From Acrocarpospora phusangensis (GTDB lineage Bacteria; Actinomycetota; Actinomycetes; Streptosporangiales; Streptosporangiaceae), in the NCBI RefSeq assembly GCF_016862995.1, contig NZ_BOOA01000049.1, forward strand, positions 1 through 64,000: a stretch of 64,000 nt of DNA, in the 5' to 3' direction. A model generated the notes under the pieces. The model did not search any database and was not told where the DNA came from. It saw only the letters and a list, made by a program, of their open reading frames with translations. Both the position numbers and the translations under genes were made by a program. Below, one piece after another: positions 1-9,151 of the stretch (position 1 is its first letter; each line of letters opens with the position of its first letter).

Positions 1-73
1 ATCTTGCCGTTGCGCAGTGGTCAAGGGCGGGCGGAAGTCCCGCTAGCCCGCTAGCCGCCGCGCAGCGGCAAAA

Positions 74-88
74 GGGTGGGTGGGTGGG
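74..88 (+). other. Perfect G-quadruplex motif (G3T)3G3
   Basis: Four runs of three G separated by single T residues, GGGTGGGTGGGTGGG. Three-G runs with one-nucleotide loops form very stable parallel G-quadruplexes in vitro. It lies in a non-coding G-rich stretch upstream of the toxin gene, next to a decayed minisatellite. Whether it folds or regulates anything in the cell is not shown by sequence. Confidence 0.7.
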
Positions 89-94
89 AGATCC

Positions 95-204
95 ACCGCA
101 GCACGGGCAGATGAGAGAACCGCCGCAAGTACAAGCGAGTGGGAAGCGCCGCAAACACGGGCGAGTGGGAGAAGGGCCGTAAAGGATAGGCAGGTGGGAG
201 AAGC
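95..204. repeat. Decayed minisatellite, about four units of 25-29 bp
   Basis: Four head-to-tail units beginning near 95, 120, 147 and 176 share the pattern CCGC-A, a short variable stretch, then G(C/A)GAGTGGGA-GAAG. Units differ by several substitutions and small indels. No gene covers the array; it lies between the left window edge and the toxin gene. Similar degenerate arrays recur elsewhere in the window at gene 3' ends, so this may be the tail of a gene beyond the left edge. Confidence 0.6.
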
Positions 205-257
205 ATCGTGAGGCGGAGATTTGGGGTGGAGGGTGTGGTTGCGGGGGTGGATGAGGG

Positions 258-1160
258 GTGGTGGGTCTGGGGTTGGCTAGTTGGGGGCATGATTTGGGAA
301 ACTCCGCTTACCAGACTTGGGGGGCCTCTACCATCGATAACCTGAGGGGGAGGGGCCTGCAGTTGGTTTTCAGGGGAATGGCCGATCGTCAGTCCCGGTG
401 GCGGCTTCCGTCCGGCGTTTACAACCCCGTCGTTTCGGGTGACGGCCGCCGATGGCGTGATTACGAACAAGCCGCCGAGACACCGGCCCCGACTTTGGAC
501 GAACGTCCGCCCCGCCCTCGCAGTCCCGCCTTCCCCGAACCCGGCAACGACTGGTTCGACCGCGGCTGCCGCCCACCCCGCCTCGACGAGGCCAGGCCGT
601 ACGGGACCGAGGGGGGCCTGGCCCGCCCCGACCCGCAGACACAGCAGGACCTGCTGGAAGCGGCGGTCGGCCGTTTCCCCGACCCTCGGGGCACCTGGAT
701 CCGCCTGATCAACGCGGAGGGCCCGACGGAGGACCCCTTCCGCTCCACCAACGCGATCGACTGCGCGCTGGCCGTACTCTCCACCTGGCACGGCGAACCC
801 TCGGTGGCGGCCCCCCGGCTGCCGGAGTACGACCGCGTGGGCAAGCCCGTACTCTCGGGCGAGACCGGCGGCGTGGCCAGGGCGGAACAGTGGATGGGCC
901 ACCGGTTCGAGTACCTGGGCCAGGGCCGCCGAGCCTATCTGTCGATCGCCCAGCGCCTGATCACCGGCGGCCACGGCGCCGCCGCGATGCTCATCACCCG
1001 CTGGCCCAACGGCGGCAGCCACGCCTGGAACGCCGTCAACTCACGCGGCGAGGTCCTCTGGATCGACGCCCAGCGCGGCCACATGGCCGTCGAACCCCCC
1101 TACGAGAACGTCACCGGCGTCTTCTGCGTCATCATCGACCACACGGGCCAGCGGATTTGA
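258..1160 (+). CDS. Papain-fold (Tox-PL-like) glutamine deamidase toxin
   Basis: A 300-residue product whose C-terminal half resembles the papain-fold toxin family 1 (Tox-PL), cysteine-type deamidases used as warheads in polymorphic toxins. Candidate triad residues are the Cys in NAIDCALAV, the His in GGSHAWNAV and the Asp in LWIDAQRG. No trafficking domain is visible: there is no WXG100, LXG, RHS or signal sequence, so this is either a stand-alone intracellular toxin or the detached tip of a larger one. The start is uncertain. GTG at 258 gives the full length; ATG at 378 follows AGGGGA closely and would remove 40 residues of low family likeness. The next gene is a plausible immunity gene 25 bp downstream. 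The family assignment is fairly secure; secretion and target are unknown. Confidence 0.7.
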   Translation: MVGLGLASWGHDLGNSAYQTWGASTIDNLRGRGLQLVFRGMADRQSRWRLPSGVYNPVVSGDGRRWRDYEQAAETPAPTLDERPPRPRSPAFPEPGNDWFDRGCRPPRLDEARPYGTEGGLARPDPQTQQDLLEAAVGRFPDPRGTWIRLINAEGPTEDPFRSTNAIDCALAVLSTWHGEPSVAAPRLPEYDRVGKPVLSGETGGVARAEQWMGHRFEYLGQGRRAYLSIAQRLITGGHGAAAMLITRWPNGGSHAWNAVNSRGEVLWIDAQRGHMAVEPPYENVTGVFCVIIDHTGQRI

Positions 1161-1185
1161 CCCACCCACACCCGGAGCTTCCGCG

Positions 1186-1449
1186 ATGACCCCCGAGAGC
1201 GCACGAGCCCTGGCCGAGGAGTACTTCAACGGCGGCCGCCCCAACCCCGTCGACGTCGCCCTCTACGTCTTCGACGCCGGCTTCGTCGCCTGGACCCGCG
1301 ACTCCACCCCCGAGGACCCCACCGTCTTACCCACCACGGTCGGCGGCGGCTGCATCATCATCGACCGCCACACCGGCGACGTCTGCGTCCGCCCCCTCCT
1401 CTCCCCCGAACACGTCGCCGCCCAATGGCCGGACCGCACCCCCCGCTGA
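1186..1449 (+). CDS. Candidate immunity protein (YrhB/Imm35-like)
   Basis: An 87-residue cytosolic protein. The central part has GGGCIIIDRHTGDV followed by a short PLSPE segment, which resembles the YrhB/Imm35 immunity family, where a strand with I(I/V)D is followed by a T/SG turn. It starts 25 bp after the toxin stop on the same strand and no other gene lies between them, the usual toxin-immunity arrangement. The predicted role is to bind and block the upstream deamidase. Location is strong evidence; the family match is judged by eye and is moderate. Confidence 0.55.
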   Translation: MTPESARALAEEYFNGGRPNPVDVALYVFDAGFVAWTRDSTPEDPTVLPTTVGGGCIIIDRHTGDVCVRPLLSPEHVAAQWPDRTPR

Positions 1450-1485
1450 CCCCTGCGCCGGCCAGCAAATCCCACCACTGAACCT

Positions 1486-1867
1486 TCAACCACGCCCAAC
1501 ACGCACCAACCAGCGAAACTGAGCAACCAGACGACCGGTGAGGCCCCACCGCTGAACCCTGCGGCCGATACGCACCAACCAGCGAGACCGGCCGCACCAG
1601 TGGAGTCCCGCCGCTCAACCCTCAGCCACGCCCGCCTCGCGTCAACCGGCGGGACCGAGAGCGCCTGAAAGAGCGGCCCCGAGGCACCCGCCTCTCACCG
1701 TTTATCCGGCACCGTTAACGCAGGTGCCACTGCTCACCGCACCGGCGCCAAGAGTGACCGGCTTAGGGGCCCAAGCATCCAAACGACCGGTGAAGTCCCG
1801 CCGCTGAATCTTCAGCCGCGGCCGACACGCGCAAACTGGCGGGACTGAGAAACCGAACGGCGGGCTC
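1486..1867. repeat. Decayed tandem copies of the thioesterase gene 3' end
   Basis: Degenerate copies of the last ~60-70 bp of the thioesterase gene on the minus strand start near 1486, 1560, 1621 and 1811, with the gene's own end near 1880. The copy at 1812 still translates on the minus strand to SVSQSRQFARVGRG followed by a stop, against VAQSRQLARVGRP and a stop in the gene. Common words include CGGCCGACACGCG, CAACCGGCGGGACTGAGA and ACGACCGGTGAAGTCCCGCCGCTGAA. An unrelated-looking interspersed element interrupts the array at about 1699-1771. No other gene is visible between 1450 and 1880. Confidence 0.7.
1699..1771. repeat. Interspersed ~75-bp element, copy A
   Basis: Roughly 80 percent identical over ~73 bp to 31595-31670. 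Shared blocks are ATCCGGC(A/G)CCGTTAACG, CAGGTG and GCACCGGCGCCAAGAG. GGCGCC-type palindromes near both ends of copy B could form a small hairpin. Both copies lie just downstream of a minus-strand gene and beside tandem repeats. It encodes nothing recognisable and may be a small REP- or MITE-like element. Confidence 0.65.
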
Positions 1868-1879
1868 GTTGTTGGGGGC

Positions 1880-2674
1880 TCAGGGGCGGCCGACGCGGGC
1901 TAGTTGGCGGGATTGGGCGACCAGGCGGCCGGTGGAGTCGTGGACTTCTACGTCTTCGTCGAACCAGTCGTCGGAGATGAGGCGGCCGGAGGCGCGGACG
2001 GTGAGCCAGCCGGGGGCGGGGAGGGCGCGCAGGTGCCAGGTCAGTTCGACGGTGGGGGCCCAGCCGCGCAGGCCGGCGGAGAAGGCGACCGGGGGGAGGG
2101 CGTCGACGGCGAGGGCGAGGATGTAGGGGTCGGGCGGCTGGGGTTCGGTGAGGCGGAAGTAGGCGCGGGATTCGGGGTGGCGGGTGGGGGTGCCGGTGAG
2201 CCAGCCGATGGTCGGGGGGTCGAAGCGCAGGTCGGTCTGGGCGTTGAGGTTCATGCCGGATTCGGGCTTGGGCGCGGGAAGCGCGACGCAGTCGGCGAGT
2301 GGGGGCATCGGGGTCGCGGCAGGGGTCGTGTAGAAGGGCTCGGAGTCCGGGGTGAGGGTGGCCGTGGCGATCAGGGCGCCAAGGTAGGGGTCGCCGTTCT
2401 GGGTGAGGACGGCCTGGGTGACCGTGGTCGTACGCCCGGATTTGAGGGGGGTGAGGTGGACGAGGGCGGGTCCGGGACGGGCGGAGCGGAGGAACTGCAC
2501 GCTGGTGGAGACCGGGTGCTCGTGCGGTGAGGCGTCGACGACGGCGCGGAGCAGGGCGGCCATCAGGTAGCCGCCGTTGAGCGGGCCGCCGATGGAGTAA
2601 CCGTCGTCCAGGCACAGCTCGTATGTCGTGGCGTCCACCCGCGTGGCCCTGGTCGCCTCGTCGAACTTGGTCAC
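1880..2674 (-). CDS. Acyl-CoA thioesterase, double hot-dog (TesB-like)
   Basis: A 264-residue protein matching the TesB-like thioesterase superfamily, which hydrolyses acyl-CoA to free acid and CoA in the cytosol. The N-terminal hot-dog carries GGPLNGGYLMAALLRA (about residues 29-44), the family's typical helix entry. A second hot-dog follows, ending in strands such as WHLRALPAPGWLTVRA. Length is typical for a two-hot-dog protein. It is monocistronic and divergent from the PRC-barrel gene. Its 3' end is duplicated several times in decayed form downstream. The substrate is not predictable. Confidence 0.75.
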   Translation of the reverse strand: MTKFDEATRATRVDATTYELCLDDGYSIGGPLNGGYLMAALLRAVVDASPHEHPVSTSVQFLRSARPGPALVHLTPLKSGRTTTVTQAVLTQNGDPYLGALIATATLTPDSEPFYTTPAATPMPPLADCVALPAPKPESGMNLNAQTDLRFDPPTIGWLTGTPTRHPESRAYFRLTEPQPPDPYILALAVDALPPVAFSAGLRGWAPTVELTWHLRALPAPGWLTVRASGRLISDDWFDEDVEVHDSTGRLVAQSRQLARVGRP

Positions 2675-2819
2675 GTATACCCCTCATGACACGACCGAAT
2701 GTTGTTCTGGTGGATACCTTAGGCCATATCCCTTCTTGGCCGGGCCATTGGCCACCATTAGCCACCCGAACAGGGAAAACGCGGCATCCACGGGCAGACT
2801 CCCAATGGGGGGATGATCT

Positions 2820-3155
2820 ATGTTGAGTGCCCGCGGCCTGGTCGGCCAGTCGGTCTGGGATGTGCGCGGAGTCTGGGTCGGCCACGTCGTCGACGTGAAG
2901 ATGATCCGTCAGCGCACGGGCTGGTTCCGCAAACCGGAAGAGCCGGAATCGGCCGGTCTGCTCGTCTCGTGCGTCCGCGCCCCACTCCTGATGGGCATCC
3001 ACCGGGACGCCAACGGCAAACTCACCGGCCTCCTGCAGAACCTCACCAGCCTCCTGTACGCCCGGAGCAAAGTAGTCCCCTGGGACCTCATCGAGTCCAG
3101 CGACACCGGCGAAATACACCTCAAAGGACCAGCTACCGACCTGAAACGGGACTAA
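2820..3155 (+). CDS. PRC-barrel-like small protein
   Basis: A 111-residue protein. SARGLVGQSVWDVRGVWVGHV at the start and KVVPWDLI toward the end match the beta-barrel edge strands of PRC-barrel proteins, found in RimM and in actinobacterial stress or photosynthesis-related proteins. No membrane segment or signal peptide is present. The ATG at 2820 has a G-rich Shine-Dalgarno (GGGGGG) about 8 nt upstream. No function can be assigned from sequence. Confidence 0.6.
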   Translation: MLSARGLVGQSVWDVRGVWVGHVVDVKMIRQRTGWFRKPEEPESAGLLVSCVRAPLLMGIHRDANGKLTGLLQNLTSLLYARSKVVPWDLIESSDTGEIHLKGPATDLKRD

Positions 3156-3240
3156 CGTCAAGCACACTGCAAGCGAATCGCAGGCAATGTGGCATATTTT
3201 CAAGCTCGCCGAGATTAGACCTCTTATGTGAGTTGAGAAG

Positions 3241-5067
3241 ATGCCTGCCGAGAACCCCCCCGGCCACCCGTTCCCCGCGAACCAGGACCCGGATCGGACT
3301 GTCCACTACCGCACCCCTCAGCCGACGTACGGGCAGCCTTACGGACAGCCGGAGGGCGACCAGCCGACACGCGTGGCGTACCCCGGATCCGGGCAGGATG
3401 ACCCGACCCGGATGCAGTACCCGAGCCAGCAGCCCCAGTACGACCAGCAGTACGGGCAGCAGTACCAGCAGCAGCCGCAGTACGGCGACCAGACCCGGGT
3501 CGACTACCCGAGCCAGCAGCAGTACGGCCAGCAGCCCCAGTACGGCCAGCAGTGGCAGCAGCCCGAGGAGCTGGCCTACGGCCTCCCGCCGGTGCAGCTC
3601 GGCCCCGAGCCCAAGCGCGGCGGCATCGGCCGCGGCTGGATCATCGCGCTGATCGCCGCGGTCCTCGCCGGCGTCGTCGGCGGTGGCGGCTTCTACCTGG
3701 TCAACGCGCTGAGCGGCGGCGGCACCCAGCCGCACGAGGTGTTACCCGGCAGCGCGTTCGCGTACGTGCGCCTGGACCTCGACCCCGCGGCGAACCAGAA
3801 GCTGGCGCTGTTCACGATCGCCCGCAAGTTCAACGCCACCAAGGACGTCTTCAGCGCCGACGACCCGCGCAAGGTGCTGTTCGACACGCTCGCCGAGAGC
3901 AGCCCCGACTTCAAGAACGTCGACTACGCCAAGGACGTCGAGCCGTGGCTCGGCAGCCGCGTCGGCCTGGCCTTCTCCCAGACGGCCAAGCCGGACGGCG
4001 GGGACGAGCCCCTCGGCGTCGCCGTGGCGATCCAGACCAGCGACGAGAGCGCCACGCGCGCCTTCATCGAGAAGATGGACGGCGACTCGCAGGACAAGAC
4101 CGGCTACGTCTTCCGAGACGGCTACGTGATCCTCGCCCAGAGCCAGAAGGAGGCCGACAAGTACGCCGACGCCCCCACCCTGGCCCAGAACCCCGACTTC
4201 TCCGGCGACATGGCCGCCCTGGGCGAGCCCGGCGTGCTGTCCTTCTGGGCGAGCGCCAAGTCCGTGCTGGAGTCCGGCCTGCCCACCGGGGTGGACCAGG
4301 CGCTGGTCGACCGCATCAAGGACGGCCGCTTCGCCGGCGCCCTCCGCTTCGACGGCGACTACGCCGAGATCGCCGGCATCAGCCGCGGCATCGACACCAC
4401 CGTCGCCGGTGACGTGGAGGCGTCCCGGATCGGCGAGCTGCCGGACAGCACGGCCGCCGCGCTGTCGGTCTCCGGCATGGGCGACATGCTGAGCAAGCAG
4501 TGGACCGAGATCCTTGAGGCCACCAACGCGGCCGGTCCCGAGGGCCAGTCCTTCAACCAGTTCCTCAACCAGGCCCAGCAGCAGTTCGGCCTGACCCTGC
4601 CCGACGACCTGGCCGTCCTGCTCGGCAAGAACCTGACCGTCGCGGTGGACGAGAACGGCCTCGACGGCGACCTGCCCAACATCGGCACGGTCCTGTCGAC
4701 CGACCCGGCCAAGGCGCAGGCGGTGCTGGAGAAGCTCGAACTGGCCTTCGCCAACAGCGGCGCCCCGGTCCAGCTCATCAAGAAGGCCGGCGACGGCAAG
4801 CTCGTGGTCGCCACCACCGAGGAGTACGCGGGCAAGCTGGCCGCCACCGGCACGCTCAAGGACAGCGAGACCTTCCAGCTCGCGGTCCCGAACGCCGAGG
4901 ACTCCGCCTTCGCCCTGTACGCGGACCTGGACAAGATCGAGAAGCTCTACCTGAACTCGCTCAGCGGCGAGGAGCGGGCCAACCTGGAGGCCCTGCGCGC
5001 GGTCGGCATGAGCGCGCAGTACTCGGGCAGCGAGGTCGGCTTCAACCTCCGCCTGATCTTCAACTAG
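3241..5067 (+). CDS. DUF3352 family membrane-anchored protein
   Basis: 608 residues in three parts: a Pro/Gln/Tyr-rich disordered N-terminus (about 1-120) with many YGQQ/PQYGQQ repeats, a single transmembrane helix (about 132-156) preceded by basic residues, and a large extracytoplasmic region from about 165 that fits DUF3352. The Gln/Tyr-rich tail would lie in the cytoplasm, a common actinobacterial layout. Function is unknown in the family. The gene ends 58 bp before a strong bidirectional terminator shared with cysM. The YGQ repeats are low complexity and could support phase separation or protein contact, but that is speculation. Confidence 0.8.
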   Translation: MPAENPPGHPFPANQDPDRTVHYRTPQPTYGQPYGQPEGDQPTRVAYPGSGQDDPTRMQYPSQQPQYDQQYGQQYQQQPQYGDQTRVDYPSQQQYGQQPQYGQQWQQPEELAYGLPPVQLGPEPKRGGIGRGWIIALIAAVLAGVVGGGGFYLVNALSGGGTQPHEVLPGSAFAYVRLDLDPAANQKLALFTIARKFNATKDVFSADDPRKVLFDTLAESSPDFKNVDYAKDVEPWLGSRVGLAFSQTAKPDGGDEPLGVAVAIQTSDESATRAFIEKMDGDSQDKTGYVFRDGYVILAQSQKEADKYADAPTLAQNPDFSGDMAALGEPGVLSFWASAKSVLESGLPTGVDQALVDRIKDGRFAGALRFDGDYAEIAGISRGIDTTVAGDVEASRIGELPDSTAAALSVSGMGDMLSKQWTEILEATNAAGPEGQSFNQFLNQAQQQFGLTLPDDLAVLLGKNLTVAVDENGLDGDLPNIGTVLSTDPAKAQAVLEKLELAFANSGAPVQLIKKAGDGKLVVATTEEYAGKLAATGTLKDSETFQLAVPNAEDSAFALYADLDKIEKLYLNSLSGEERANLEALRAVGMSAQYSGSEVGFNLRLIFN

Positions 5068-5125
5068 AACCACCCTCGGTGTCCGGCCGGGTGACCCACC
5101 CACCGCCCCGGCCGGGCGCCATAAG

Positions 5126-5163
5126 AAACGCCCGTCTCCCCTGAGAGTTGGAGACGGGCGTTT
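5126..5163. terminator. Bidirectional intrinsic terminator
   Basis: Perfect 14-bp stem AAACGCCCGTCTCC / GGAGACGGGCGTTT with a 10-nt loop, between the convergent DUF3352 and cysM genes. A-run and T-run ends suit termination in both directions. Confidence 0.9.
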
Positions 5164-5178
5164 CGTTCGACACTCTAC

Positions 5179-6132
<954 letters not shown>

Positions 6133-6405
6133 TCAGCCACCGGCGACGGCGGGAAGCACGGTCACCGTGTCGCCGTCGGACACCGGGGTGCCGAGACCGC
6201 CGAGGAAACGCACGTCCTCGTCGTTGAGGTAGACGTTGACGAAGCGGCGAAGCTTGCCGGCGTCCACCAGACGGGCCTGCAGCCCCGGATGCCGGGATTC
6301 CAGGTCGCCGATCAGCTCTTCCAGCGTGGCGCCGGAGGCGTCGACGGCCTTGGCGCCGTCGGTGTAGGTGCGCAGGATGGTCGGAATGCGAACCTCGATG
6401 GCCAT
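6133..6405 (-). CDS. cysO: Sulfur carrier protein CysO (MoaD/ThiS fold)
   Basis: A 90-residue ubiquitin-like carrier ending in VLPAVAGG; the terminal Gly-Gly is the site of thiocarboxylation. The mature C-terminus needs no processing here because GG is encoded at the very end. It lies between mec and cysM. The start ATG follows AAGGAG at good spacing. Role: carries sulfide as a protein thiocarboxylate, accepts the phosphoserine-derived aminoacrylate in CysM, and is released from cysteine by Mec. This route is considered resistant to oxidative stress because free sulfide is not required. Confidence 0.93.
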   Translation of the reverse strand: MAIEVRIPTILRTYTDGAKAVDASGATLEELIGDLESRHPGLQARLVDAGKLRRFVNVYLNDEDVRFLGGLGTPVSDGDTVTVLPAVAGG

Positions 6406-6550
6406 CTCGGGTCAATCTCCTTGATCAGTCGTCGTTGTGTGGAACACAGGGAAACGCGCGCGGATTCCTGTGTCAGCGACAGTCGTAGACGACGTCCGAT
6501 CGAGAATGCGCGAAGAGGAACTTCTGCACCGCCGAGAACATGGCCCCAGT

Positions 6551-6952
6551 TTAACCTTCCGGCTCCAGGATCTTGACTTCCTCCTCCTCGATGACACCGT
6601 CCACGATCCGGAAAGATCGGAACTGGTCGAACTCGGTGGAGTAGAGCACATAGTGCGCGTACGGCTCGGAGGCGTAGCTGACGTCGGTGCGCGAGGGATA
6701 GGCCTCGGTGGCCGTGTGCGAGTGGTAGATCACGACCGGTTCCTCGTCCCGGTCGTCCATGTCCCGCCAGACCCGGAACTGCTCCATCGAGTCGAACCGG
6801 TAGAAGGTGGGCGAGCGTTCCGCGTTCTCCATCCGGACGAAACGCTCCGGCACCCCGTCCCGGCCGGCGATGACGCCACAGGCCTCGTCCGGGTGGTCCT
6901 CGCGGGCGTGCGCCACGATCTGATCGACCAGCTCCCGTGAGATCGTCAACAT
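6551..6952 (-). CDS. mec: CysO-cysteine peptidase (JAMM/MPN+ metalloprotease)
   Basis: A 133-residue JAMM-family zinc peptidase. It has the upstream Glu in DEACGV (about residue 23) and the metal motif HSHTATEAYPSRTD (H-x-H-x10-D). By family it cleaves the isopeptide-like bond of CysO-cysteine to free cysteine. It is first in the mec-cysO-cysM order, with a 145-bp gap to cysO containing no gene; the gap may hold a promoter or processing site. DUF2017 and clpS lie just upstream on the same strand, so a longer transcript is possible. Confidence 0.92.
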   Translation of the reverse strand: MLTISRELVDQIVAHAREDHPDEACGVIAGRDGVPERFVRMENAERSPTFYRFDSMEQFRVWRDMDDRDEEPVVIYHSHTATEAYPSRTDVSYASEPYAHYVLYSTEFDQFRSFRIVDGVIEEEEVKILEPEG

Positions 6953-6962
6953 GCCGGCAAAG

Positions 6963-7487
6963 CTACCAAAGGGCCCGTACGAGCGTGTCCTGGAGGTAGG
7001 TGAGCCAGTCGTAGGTCACGAAGGCCGGATACCGCGGGTCCTCCTCGGACATGCGCGCGATCTCCTCGTGCACCTCCTCGGTGACCTCCAGGCGGACCCC
7101 GAGCATGAGCCGGACGTCGTTCAGCGCCCGCATCCAAGCCGCCGCCTGCTCGGCGGTGAGCTCCACCTCGCCGCCCACGGCGGTGTCGATCAGCGTGGTC
7201 GCGTCGGCCCGCTTGGCGTCGCGCAGCGTGGCCTCGGTGTAGCGCCGGAACTCCCCCGCCGCCTCCTCGTCCTCGTACGCCGAGGGGAACAGCCGGGCCA
7301 GCACCGGATCACTGGGGACCTCGGCCGTGGCGCCGATGCCGAGCGCGCGTTCCAGCGGGTCGTCGCCGGTGGCACCCGGTTCGACCAGGCCCAGCACGAG
7401 CCCGACCAGGGAGCGCAGCACGGACGCCTCGGCCGCGTCCAGCCGGATGGACACGCCGGTCTCGGTCGGCTTGAACCCGGTGCTCAT
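6963..7487 (-). CDS. DUF2017 family protein
   Basis: A 174-residue acidic protein from ATG 7487. That start overlaps the clpS stop by one base (TGATG), which implies translational coupling; a longer reading that begins inside clpS is less likely. Residues such as LTAEQAAAWMRALNDVRL and the mixed-charge helices fit DUF2017, which in actinobacteria commonly follows clpS. It has no membrane segment. It may work with ClpS in adaptor-controlled proteolysis, but only the gene order supports that. Confidence 0.85.
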   Translation of the reverse strand: MSTGFKPTETGVSIRLDAAEASVLRSLVGLVLGLVEPGATGDDPLERALGIGATAEVPSDPVLARLFPSAYEDEEAAGEFRRYTEATLRDAKRADATTLIDTAVGGEVELTAEQAAAWMRALNDVRLMLGVRLEVTEEVHEEIARMSEEDPRYPAFVTYDWLTYLQDTLVRALW

Positions 7488-7774
7488 CAGGAGTCCCGCT
7501 GGACGGTGGCCCACAGGCCGTACGAGTGGAGGATCTGCACGTCGCGCTCCATCTCCTCGCGGGTGCCGCTGGACACCACGGCCCGGCCCTTGTGGTGCAC
7601 GTCCAGCATGAGCTTCTCCGCCTTCTCCCGGGTGAAGCCGAAGACGCTCTGGAAGACAAACGTCACATAGGACATCAGGTTGACCGGGTCATTCCAGACG
7701 ATGGTCAGCCATGGCAGATCCGGCCGCACGTCGATTGCCGGACGCTCGACCTCCATTGGAGCGGTGCTACCCAC
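7487..7774 (-). CDS. clpS: ATP-dependent Clp protease adaptor ClpS
   Basis: A 95-residue N-degron adaptor that delivers substrates with bulky N-terminal residues to ClpC/ClpA-Clp[21 protein letters not shown] contains the ND-P-N binding loop, and HHKGRAVV is the family's second conserved segment. An internal ATG at 7756 (MEVERP) is an alternative start. It overlaps DUF2017 by one base. The order pncB (divergent), clpS, DUF2017, mec, cysO, cysM matches the M. tuberculosis Rv1330c-Rv1336 region. Confidence 0.92.
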   Translation of the reverse strand: MGSTAPMEVERPAIDVRPDLPWLTIVWNDPVNLMSYVTFVFQSVFGFTREKAEKLMLDVHHKGRAVVSSGTREEMERDVQILHSYGLWATVQRDS

Positions 7775-7825
7775 ATTTCCAATCCTGCCCTACCTCGGTC
7801 GTACTCTCGACTCGTGGAGATGACC

Positions 7826-9091
7826 ATGAACACCGCGTTGCTCACCGACCACTACGAATTGACCATGCTCCAGGCGGCGCTGACCGGGGGAACCGCCCAT
7901 CGGCGCGCGGTTTTCGAGGTCTTCGCCCGGCGACTGCCCGCGGGACGGCGATACGGGCTGGTCGCGGGCACCGGACGCATCCTTGACGCAATCGAGAACT
8001 TCCGGTTCGGCACGCGTGAGCTGGAGTTTCTCCGCGATGTGGTAGACCGGCGCACCCATGACTTCCTCGCTGGATTCCGGTTTTCCGGGGATATATACGG
8101 CTATCGGGAAGGTGAGACCTACTTCCCGGGATCGCCGATCCTGGTGGTCGAGGGCACGTTCGCCGAGGCCGTCCTGCTGGAGACGGTCGTGCTGTCGATC
8201 CTCAACCACGACTGCGCCATCGCCTCGGCCGCCGGGCGGATGACGCACGCGGCCGGCGACCGGCCGATCATCGAGATGGGCTCCCGCCGCACCCACGAGC
8301 AGGCCGCCGTGGCCGCCGCCCGCGCCGCCTACCTGTGCGGGTTCGGCTCCACGTCCAACCTGATGGCCGGCCTGCGGTACGGGGTGCCCACCGCGGGCAC
8401 CGCCGCCCACGCCTTCACCCTCCTGCACGACTCGGAGCGGGCGGCCTTCGGCTCCCAGCTGGCGTCCCTGGGCAACGGCACGACCCTGCTCGTGGACACC
8501 TACGACGTGGCGGAGGCCGTACGGACGGCGGTGGAGCTGGCCGGGCCCGAGCTGGGCGCCGTACGCATCGACTCGGGGGACCTGGGCCCGGTCGCCGTGG
8601 AGGTGCGGAACCTGCTCGACTCGCTGGGCGCGCACCGGACCCGGATCATCGTCACCGGCGACCTGGACGAGTTCGCCATCGCCGGCCTGGCCTCCGCCCC
8701 CGTCGACGGGTACGGCGTCGGCACCTCGCTGGTGACCGGCTCGGGCGCCCCCACCGCCAACCTCGTCTACAAGCTCGTGACCAGGGACGACGCCACCGGC
8801 ACGGCCCGGCCTGTGGCCAAGAGGTCCGTCGGCAAGCCGAGCAAGGGCGGGCGCAAATGGGCCTACCGGGAGCTGCGCGACGGAACCGCCACCGCCGAAC
8901 TGGTCACCCTCGCCCCCGCCGAGGACGCCGGCCGCCCCCTGCTCACCCCGCTCGTACGCGACGGCGAGATCGTCGGCCGGGAGCCACTCGCGGACGCCCG
9001 TGCCCGGGTTCGCGCATCCTTGACCGAACTGCCGCCAATCGCACACAGTCTCTCGCCCGGGGATCCGTCAATCCCTACTATCTTTAAGTGA
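7826..9091 (+). CDS. pncB: Nicotinate phosphoribosyltransferase
   Basis: A 421-residue enzyme that makes nicotinate mononucleotide from nicotinate and PRPP in NAD salvage. Family signatures are LTDHYELTMLQAAL at the N-terminus, EMGSRRTHEQAAVAAARAAY, and VRIDSGDLG. The start was chosen at ATG 7826 because GGAG at 7816-7819 sits 6 nt upstream; ATG at 7820 directly abuts the GGAG. The gene is divergent from clpS. The next gene downstream is a nicotinamidase, so the two salvage steps are adjacent. Confidence 0.92.
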   Translation: MNTALLTDHYELTMLQAALTGGTAHRRAVFEVFARRLPAGRRYGLVAGTGRILDAIENFRFGTRELEFLRDVVDRRTHDFLAGFRFSGDIYGYREGETYFPGSPILVVEGTFAEAVLLETVVLSILNHDCAIASAAGRMTHAAGDRPIIEMGSRRTHEQAAVAAARAAYLCGFGSTSNLMAGLRYGVPTAGTAAHAFTLLHDSERAAFGSQLASLGNGTTLLVDTYDVAEAVRTAVELAGPELGAVRIDSGDLGPVAVEVRNLLDSLGAHRTRIIVTGDLDEFAIAGLASAPVDGYGVGTSLVTGSGAPTANLVYKLVTRDDATGTARPVAKRSVGKPSKGGRKWAYRELRDGTATAELVTLAPAEDAGRPLLTPLVRDGEIVGREPLADARARVRASLTELPPIAHSLSPGDPSIPTIFK

Positions 9092-9136
9092 TCGTGGGAG
9101 AGCGGCGCCTGAGGACGACGCCGGTCTCCCACGATC
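9090..9136 (+). terminator. Long stem-loop between pncB and pncA
   Basis: A 12-bp perfect inverted repeat GATCGTGGGAGA / TCTCCCACGATC starting inside the pncB stop region, with a 23-nt GC-rich loop. No T-run follows, so it could terminate, attenuate or stabilise the pncB transcript ahead of pncA. Confidence 0.6.
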
Positions 9137-9151
9137 TCCTAGTCTGAAAGC

